This document shows, one piece after another, positions 58,510 to 64,000 of a DNA stretch of 64,000 bases. Both the position numbers and the translations under genes were made by a program. Source of the stretch: Zingiber officinale (taxonomy: Eukaryota > Streptophyta > Magnoliopsida > Zingiberales > Zingiberaceae); assembly GCF_018446385.1 (NCBI RefSeq), contig NC_055986.1:28517593-28581592 (forward strand). Direction: 5' to 3'. The notes under the pieces are model-generated. The model had not been told where the DNA came from and searched no databases. It saw nothing but the letters and a program-made list of their open reading frames with translations. Every line of letters begins with the position of its first letter. The first letter of the stretch is position 1.

Positions 58510-59829
58510 CTAGGGGTGACCCCTTGTGACCTTGGTGGTGATCTTCCTAGCCCTAGGTTTTATTCCATAATCGAATGGAACATTGTGGTAAGTGGGCTTG
58601 ACCACTTGGGACTTAGGTTTGTGACCCAAACCTTTCTTGTCCTTGGGCTTTGGTTTTTGACCCTTAAACCCTAGAGATGACTTCTCCATGTTTTTAAGAG
58701 CCTTTTCTAAATTATCAAGTCTTGACCTCAAGACTTGATTTTCCCTCTCTAATACCTCAAGTTTTAATTTGTCATTTTCTCTTGAGATATTCCTAGGCAT
58801 GTGTCTAGTCTTTTTGGGATTTCTACCTAGGTTTTCCTTAACTTTAGAAGCGTTAATCCTAGGGTTGGTATTTCTAGTGTTATCCTTACCTAGGCTAACA
58901 TGTTTAGCTCCTAAGCACATGTATTGGTTCCTAAAGTTAACATGCTTATCATTATTAACAATTGCAACAAAACTACTAGCATGAGTTTTATTAGAATTGC
59001 AATAATGAACCTTAGAGGTTACCTTAGGGTTTGCCTTAGCTCCCCCTATCGATGTGCCCGGTCTCTTGCCCTTGTGAGGTTGCCTCCCCTTCGGACAATG
59101 GCTCCTATAGTGTCCCCTTTGCTTGCATTGGAAGCACACGATGTGCTCCTTGCCCTTGCGTTTTGGGACTCCGGCTTCCTTGAACTTTGGCGCCGGTGGA
59201 GTCTTTCTTACCCTCTTTGGACACTTACTCTTGTAATGTCCATGTTCCCTACACTCAAAGCATATTATATGTAACTTATTTGAAATTGAAATGATTGAGT
59301 TACCTAGGTTTGGGGATGGGTGTGAGCTCTCTTCCTCATCCCTTCCGGAGGTAGATGTCTCTTCTTCTTGCTCCGAACTTGAACAAGAGGAACTCTCCTC
59401 CTCTTCTTCCTTGGATGTTGAGTAGCCCTCAACTCCCAATTCGCTCCCTCCATGATGTGAGCTACTTGGCTCACTTAGCTCCTCTTCATGGCTTGAATTT
59501 GAGCTCTCCTCATGGAACTTGGCCAAGTTATCCCACAACTCCTTGGCATTGTTGTATTCACCTATCTTACGCAAAATATTAGTAGGTAATGAAAATTCAA
59601 TTGTTTTAGTTACCTCATTGTTGATCGTTGATTGATGGACTTGTTCCTTTGTCCACTTGTTCTTCTCTAGAGGCTCTCCTTCTTTATCCATTGGAGGAGT
59701 AAACCCTTCTTGTACACAAAACCAATTCCACATATTAGTCCTAAGAAAATACATCATCCTTACCTTCCAATATGCGAAGTTGTCGTTGTAGAAGGGTGGA
59801 ATGGTGATGTCTTCTCCGAATTGATCCAT
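58510..59829 (-). CDS. Gag-like protein of Copia F, two zinc knuckles, intact
   Basis: The ATG at 59829, 64 bp inside the 5' LTR, opens a 439-codon frame without interruption; the frame is also open upstream into the LTR, but MDQFGEDITIPPFYNDNFAY is the conserved gag start (then WKVRMM). Residues 1-105 match the N-terminal gag domain as far as AKELWDNLAKFHEE. The usual capsid segment that follows in D and E (about 110 residues, LAKRDILRN.. to ..LELHE) is absent; the frame passes directly to an acidic serine-rich stretch (110-175). Zinc knuckles: C190-C193-H198-C203 and C232-C235-H240-C245. A coiled-coil-like segment (about 335-380) follows. It would bind RNA, but whether it can form capsids is doubtful. 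Confidence 0.88.
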   Translation of the reverse strand: MDQFGEDITIPPFYNDNFAYWKVRMMYFLRTNMWNWFCVQEGFTPPMDKEGEPLEKNKWTKEQVHQSTINNEVTKTIEFSLPTNILRKIGEYNNAKELWDNLAKFHEESSNSSHEEELSEPSSSHHGGSELGVEGYSTSKEEEEESSSCSSSEQEEETSTSGRDEEESSHPSPNLGNSIISISNKLHIICFECREHGHYKSKCPKRVRKTPPAPKFKEAGVPKRKGKEHIVCFQCKQRGHYRSHCPKGRQPHKGKRPGTSIGGAKANPKVTSKVHYCNSNKTHASSFVAIVNNDKHVNFRNQYMCLGAKHVSLGKDNTRNTNPRINASKVKENLGRNPKKTRHMPRNISRENDKLKLEVLERENQVLRSRLDNLEKALKNMEKSSLGFKGQKPKPKDKKGLGHKPKSQVVKPTYHNVPFDYGIKPRARKITTKVTRGHP

Positions 59830-59879
59830 CTCTAGCGCTTGTGCTCCCACGGGTGTGAATCCGATGAAGAGCGACCTCG

Positions 59880-61850
59880 CTCTGATACCACTTGTTAGGA
59901 TCCTTTGTACGGCTAGAGAGGGGGGTGTGAATAGCCGACCCCAATTCGTTCGATTCTTTCTACAATGTCGAGTTAGCGCAGCGGAAATAAAACAATAGAA
60001 GCGACAAAGAAAGAAATCAAACCTCAAACTCGATGGATGTAACGAGGTTCGGAGATTAGGGCTCCTACTCCTCGGCGTGTCCGTAAGGTGGACGAGTCCG
60101 GTCAATCCGTCGGTGGATGAGTCCCCGGAGAACCGGCTAATATAAACTCCTTATGGGTGGAGAAACCTCGCCACACTCTTTTGCAACAGCAAACAAAGGA
60201 GTACAACAATGGAGAAAACAAACAAGAACAATAGAAATTGTAATACACTTGCTTGCCTCTTGTTGTCGATGGAACCTTGATGAAAAGCGGCTTCTGGATC
60301 CAAACTCAGCTAGAAAACCACGCAGCAGGACGAGTTCAACAGAACTCGGCACAATGAGAGCTCAACCAAAGCTCGGCGAAGCGAAAAGATTCAGAAGAAG
60401 CGGAAAACGCGTTTGGCTCGCCGTAGCCTCCTTTATAACTGCGAAAGCGAAGAAAACACGAAGAAGTCTGGCGTTGCGACGCCGGCAGTGCTGATCGTCG
60501 GGGACCGATCGGGACCTATTCGATCGGTCCCGGACCGATCGCCTTCTGACGCCCACCTTTTGTGCGGGTTACGATCGGTGCGTGGACCGATCAAAGCCTG
60601 GATCGGTCCGCACCGATCCCAACCTCAGCGACATCGTCTCGATCGGTCCCCGATCGGGACGTAACTGATCGATGCGTGGACCGATCACCGCCTCTCTTTG
60701 CCTCGCTTGGCGATCGGTCACCGATCGATAGCAACGAACAGAGCTTGATATCGATCGGTCACGGACCGATCGAGCAACAAGTATCACCTGGATCGGTTTG
60801 GTGACCGATCCGGAGCTTTTTAGCCCAAACCAAGTCCCAAGACTTCAACCAATATCCGGTCAACCTTGACCTATTGGTACTTCATCCCTAACATCTGGTC
60901 ACTCCCTTGACCTGCTAGAACTCCCTAAGTGTCCGGTCAATCCTTTGACCTACTTGGACTTTCAACAGAAGTCCGATCATCCGATCCATCTGGATTTTCC
61001 CTTGCCTGGCTTCACTCACCGGGACTTTCACCCACTGGATTTCCATTGCCTAATATCCCTCACCAGGACTTTCCAACTGCCTAACATCCCAGTTAGGACT
61101 TTCCACTGCCTGGCTTCACTCACCAGGACTTTCCACACTGCCTAACATCCCAGTTAGGACTTTCTCATTCACCTAGCTTCACTCACTAGGATTTTCACCT
61201 GGCTTCACTCACCAGGATTTTCCACACTGCCTAACATCCCAGTTAGGACTTCCCATTCACCTAGCTTCACTCACTAGGATTTTCACCTGGCTTCACTCAC
61301 CAGGATTTTCCTGGCTTCACTCACCAGGACTTTCACCTTCACCTAGCTTCACTCACTAGGATTTTCACCTGGATTCACTCACCAGGATTTCCCGACTGCC
61401 TGGCTTCACTCACCAGGACTTTTCCCCGTGCCAAACTCCCTGTTTGGACTTTCCCCGTGCCAAGTCTCCATACTTGGACTTTTCGCGTGCCAAGCTCCCT
61501 GCTTGGACTTTTCCGTGCCAAGTCTCCATACTTGGACTTTTCCAGTGCCAAGCTCCCTGCTTGGACTTTTCCGTGCCAAGTCTCCATACTTGGACTTTTC
61601 CCGAATCAGGTCAACCAGGTCAACCTTGACCTACGGTTGCACCAATAATCTCCCAAACATCTATTCTTGTCCCACATCAAGAATAGAACTCTCTCACGAG
61701 TGTCAAACATCAACATGCAACACAACTAGGTCAACCTTGACCTAAGGTTGCACCGACAATCTTCCCAAGTCAAACATCAAAATACAACTCGAGTCAAGTC
61801 AACTCGAGTCGGGTCAACCAGGTCAACCTTGACCTAAGGTTGCACCAACA
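59880..61850 (-). repeat. 5' LTR and primer-binding site of Copia F
   Basis: LTR 59893-61850. TATA (TTATAAAGG, minus) at 60431-60439. GATCGGTC-type palindromes at 60497-60810. An array of short hairpin units at about 60840-61610. Near the outer end, GGTCAACCTTGACC palindromes recur (61610-61840). PBS of the initiator-Met type at 59880-59892. Confidence 0.92.
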
Positions 61851-61896
61851 AATTTAAGGTTCAAATTACACTGAATTAAGTTGATTCGTATGTGAG

Positions 61897-63111
61897 TGAT
61901 CATATCCGAAAGTCGATGAGATAGAAAGCTAGGGATGTATCGCTCCCACTGACCGCCTGTAGACTTCGCTCCACCCTGCAACACAGATGACGTCAGTGTC
62001 GAGTCAAGGAAGGGGTCCCCGGTGTTGGCCCTCCGACGCTCAAGTCAGTCATCGGGGATGAAGTAGAAGGCGGAGCAACAACAAGAATGAACAGTAGCAT
62101 GACTAGTGTCTATTGCGTACCTTCGTCGATGTTTGGACTCCCTTTTATATAGAGTTTTTGTAGCAGGCGTGCATGCTTCCCTAGGTGGGTGCGCGCCTCA
62201 AAAATTTCCCTGAAAATACTTGTTAGTAAAATGTGTCTAATAAAATACCTTAACAGACCGAGCATATCTCTGAAGTAACAGTGGAAGCTTCCGCCGTACA
62301 ATCTTCTGGTTGATCATGCCTGGTGTTAGCGGCACTAACTCCCAAAAGGATGTCGATGGATGACACAGGGGGTCTGCTTCTAGGCCGAGCGGAATAGCCG
62401 CTCGGCCGGGACTTCGCTATTCCTGTGTACCACCCGCTCGGCCAGGGATTTCGTTGCATGTGTCACGTCCGCTCAGTCAGAACTCCCTTATGCTTGTGTT
62501 ACGTTCGCTCGGCCGAAGTTTCGCTTTGCCAATGTCGAGTCTTGTCGCCTAGCCAAGCGGGGTAGCTGCTCGGCTCGGCTTCTGTATATTGTCTCATCTT
62601 CCGTCCGGCGTCCACTACTCCATTAAGCTTGGGTCATTTGACACATCCTCATGTCAAAGGCAGGATCGGATCGGAAACTTCTCCCCCCCCCAGGCAAGGC
62701 ATGATCGCCTGACCAACCGATGATATCTGATTGTTGACCTGATCATTCGACTAGACGATGATATCTAAGCGTTGACATGATCGCCCAACCGACCGATGAT
62801 ATCGGAGCGTTGACCTGATCGCTCGACCGACCGATGATATCTGAGCGTTGACCTGATCGCCCGATCGACCGATGATATCTGAACGTTGACCTGATCACCC
62901 GACCGACCGATGATATCTGAGCGTTGACCTGATCGCCTGATCGACCGATGATATCTGAGCGTTGACCTGATCGCCTGATCGACCGATGATATCTGAGCGT
63001 TGACCTGATTGCCCGACCGACCGATGATATCTGAGCATTGACCGCCTTGACTTTGACCTCCACCGTGACAGCTATCCCCCACAAGATGGGTCCCTTCTTA
63101 TCACCCAATCA
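61897..63111 (-). repeat. 3' LTR of a second Tat-type Gypsy element 'H'
   Basis: About 1215 bp. In element orientation it begins TGATTGGGTG at 63111, directly after a polypurine tract AAGGGGGAGGCATG (63112-63125), and ends GGATATGATCA at 61897. The end regions resemble the LTR of G (TGATCCGG.. and ..GGACAGGATCA; CCCTCCGACGCTCAAGTCAG is shared). TATA (TATATAAAAGG, minus) at 62143-62153. A 38-bp tandem array lies at 62700-63045. The rest of H lies to the right of the window. Confidence 0.82.
62700..63045 (-). repeat. 38-bp tandem array in the LTR of H
   Basis: About nine head-to-tail copies with the landmark GATGATATC at 62719, 62757, 62795 and every 38 bp up to about 63023. Each contains GATCGCCCGACCGACCGATG and GAGCGTTGACC. 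Overlapping frames encode RSGQRSDIIG-type repeats, which are by-products. Confidence 0.88.
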
Positions 63112-63896
63112 CATGCCTCCCCCTTAAGTCTAGTCGAAGGAGACTGCAAATCTGACTGACTAGACAAAATTATTTGTGAAGCTTTTCACCTGCTTGGTTT
63201 ATGACGTTCCTTATCTTCTGATCTGCTCAACACAATTCGTCGATCAGCTATGGGATTACTCTTCTGTAACTGAGCCAATGTTAACAGCATTTACCACCGA
63301 TCGACATGTTGGAGGCTGTCATTCGGCGGCATGCCCCATTCTTTACGTCGATCAGCACAACGAACATTCATGCTTGAAAAAACCTTTTCTTGCGATGCCT
63401 TGGGCGAGCGCAATTCGGGCTGGCGTCAATCATATTTTTGGGAGACCGTGTAAATCCCGACTTATGATGGCTGAGCACGACCCATACCTCCTTAATTGCC
63501 TCTATTAAATGTCGGCCCGTGGCGAGGCGCTATGTGTCCTGCCCGCTGTCGCCGCACGTTTGACATGACAGGCGGATATCCGCTGGTGATATGACATTTG
63601 ACGCTTTGAATTTAATGGTCCAATTTCTACCTAGGTTTCCGTAACCTAGATCGGACGGCTCCGGTCGGCGGGCCCCGAGGCTTATAAGCATGTGCACATC
63701 ACCTTCTCCTCCTTCGCATCCCCGTCCTTGAGCTCTTCGGCAATAACCGCTTGTGTTTCTCAGCGACTTCCTTCCTCCAGCGACATTCTGTCCTTGTTCC
63801 TCCGCGATTTTTCTTCCTCCATTGCTCTCCGGCGACACCCCAGTAAGCTTTTCTCCCTTCCAATCGCATCTATTCGCTCTCCTTTGCGTTTTTGCG
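63112..63896 (+). promoter_or_regulatory. 3' interior of H with promoter of an antisense ORF
   Basis: After the PPT, about 550 bp have no credible gene. On the plus strand a TATA box (CTTATAAGC, TATAAG at 63683-63688) is followed by a pyrimidine-rich stretch of about 200 bp (63700-63890), typical of a plant 5' UTR, leading to the ATG at 63897. Confidence 0.55.
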
Positions 63897-64000
63897 ATGG
63901 CGAGTTCCTCACAACCTCCCGTCGACGTCCCTGGGCCTTGGTACACCTCCACTGAGTCTAGGTTTGACGCCGGTGATGCTGAGAGCCTGACAACTGCCTT
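63897..64000 (+). CDS. Start of antisense ORF of Tat element H (putative gypsy-type transposon domain), partial
   Basis: The ATG at 63897 opens MASSSQPPVDVPGPWYTSTE, then SRFDAGDAESLTTA, and runs off the window after 34 codons. The pattern WY.S.ESRF...D.E.L resembles the beginning of the plant 'putative gypsy type transposon' family (Pfam PF04195), known as the antisense ORF in the 3' part of several Tat elements. Its position downstream of pol and opposite to element H fits that. Its function is unknown in the family. Only the N-terminus is visible, so the call is moderate. Confidence 0.55.
   Translation, partial: MASSSQPPVDVPGPWYTSTESRFDAGDAESLTTA

Larger units (their letters stand above)
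54626..61850 (-). mobile_element. Copia element 'F', gag-only, complete
   Basis: A 7225-bp minus-strand element with a perfect AATTT target duplication (54621-54625 and 61851-61855). 5' LTR 59893-61850 (1958 bp), 3' LTR 54626-56504 (1879 bp), PBS at 59880-59892 (AGTGGTATCAGAGC on the minus strand), PPT at 56505-56520. The interior holds one gag ORF (59829-58510) and about 2 kb of non-coding DNA. No pol domain can be found. The intact ORF and matching ends make it the best-preserved Copia here. Confidence 0.93.

Noticed and set aside
58510..60105. 531-codon reading of the F ORF
   Set aside because: The first 92 codons lie in the 5' LTR and PBS; the conserved gag start is at 59829.
62700..63045. 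CRISPR-like array
   Set aside because: The 38-bp units are head-to-tail without unique spacers, in a plant LTR, so it is a simple tandem repeat.
62743..63108. 121-codon frame with RSGQRSDIIG repeats
   Set aside because: It is the translation of the 38-bp tandem array; a shifted frame gives a similar repeat.

Overview
This is nuclear DNA of a flowering plant. Two multi-exon genes (FEN1 and an R2R3-MYB) with GT-AG introns lie in a sea of nested LTR retrotransposons, MITEs, a tRNA-derived SINE and a fragment of chloroplast DNA. The protein sequences and the large Copia and Tat/Tekay Gypsy load suggest a monocot with a large genome. Zingiberales is plausible, but that is inference, not something the window proves.

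Layout. (1) Bases 1-28730 are one old minus-strand Copia element (here 'A'; its left LTR is cut by the window edge). It has been split by three later insertions: a 1.8-kb solo LTR (2889-4723), a complete minus-strand Tat-type Gypsy element 'G' (7867-16031, perfect CATGC target duplication, LTRs of equal length) and a plus-strand chromovirus-like (Tekay/Del-type) Gypsy element 'T' (17913-27372). (2) A itself sits in a plus-strand Copia element 'E' (gag from 28731, 3' LTR from 31167). That LTR is split by another 2.6-kb solo LTR (31293-33870, perfect GAAAC duplication). (3) At 35157-43091 a minus-strand gag-only Copia element 'C' contains a second gag-only Copia element 'D' (37589-41608, perfect CTTCT duplication) and a 143-bp foldback MITE. 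(4) Bases 43092-54620 form a gene island free of LTR elements: a complete 17-exon FEN1 gene (minus, 381 aa) with an Au-like SINE in intron 11, an ndhD fragment of plastid origin, and a complete 3-exon R2R3-MYB gene (minus, 282 aa). (5) At 54626-61850 there is a third gag-only Copia element 'F' (perfect AATTT duplication). (6) From 61897 to the right edge lies the 3' LTR and 3' internal part of another Tat-type element 'H', with the start of an oppositely oriented ORF that has its own TATA box.

Only FEN1 and the MYB gene look like working host genes. FEN1 has every catalytic acidic residue and a C-terminal PCNA-binding motif. Its upstream region and early intron carry an E2F site, a site II element and telo-box repeats, the usual signature of S-phase/meristem-expressed plant genes. 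Most retroelement coding regions are broken by stops or frameshifts.

The least expected structure is in the LTRs. Two Copia families (A and F) carry arrays of short hairpin-forming units whose stem sequences change from unit to unit while staying self-complementary. Seven LTR families of both superfamilies carry a family-specific cluster of short palindromes or short repeats in U3, upstream of the TATA box.
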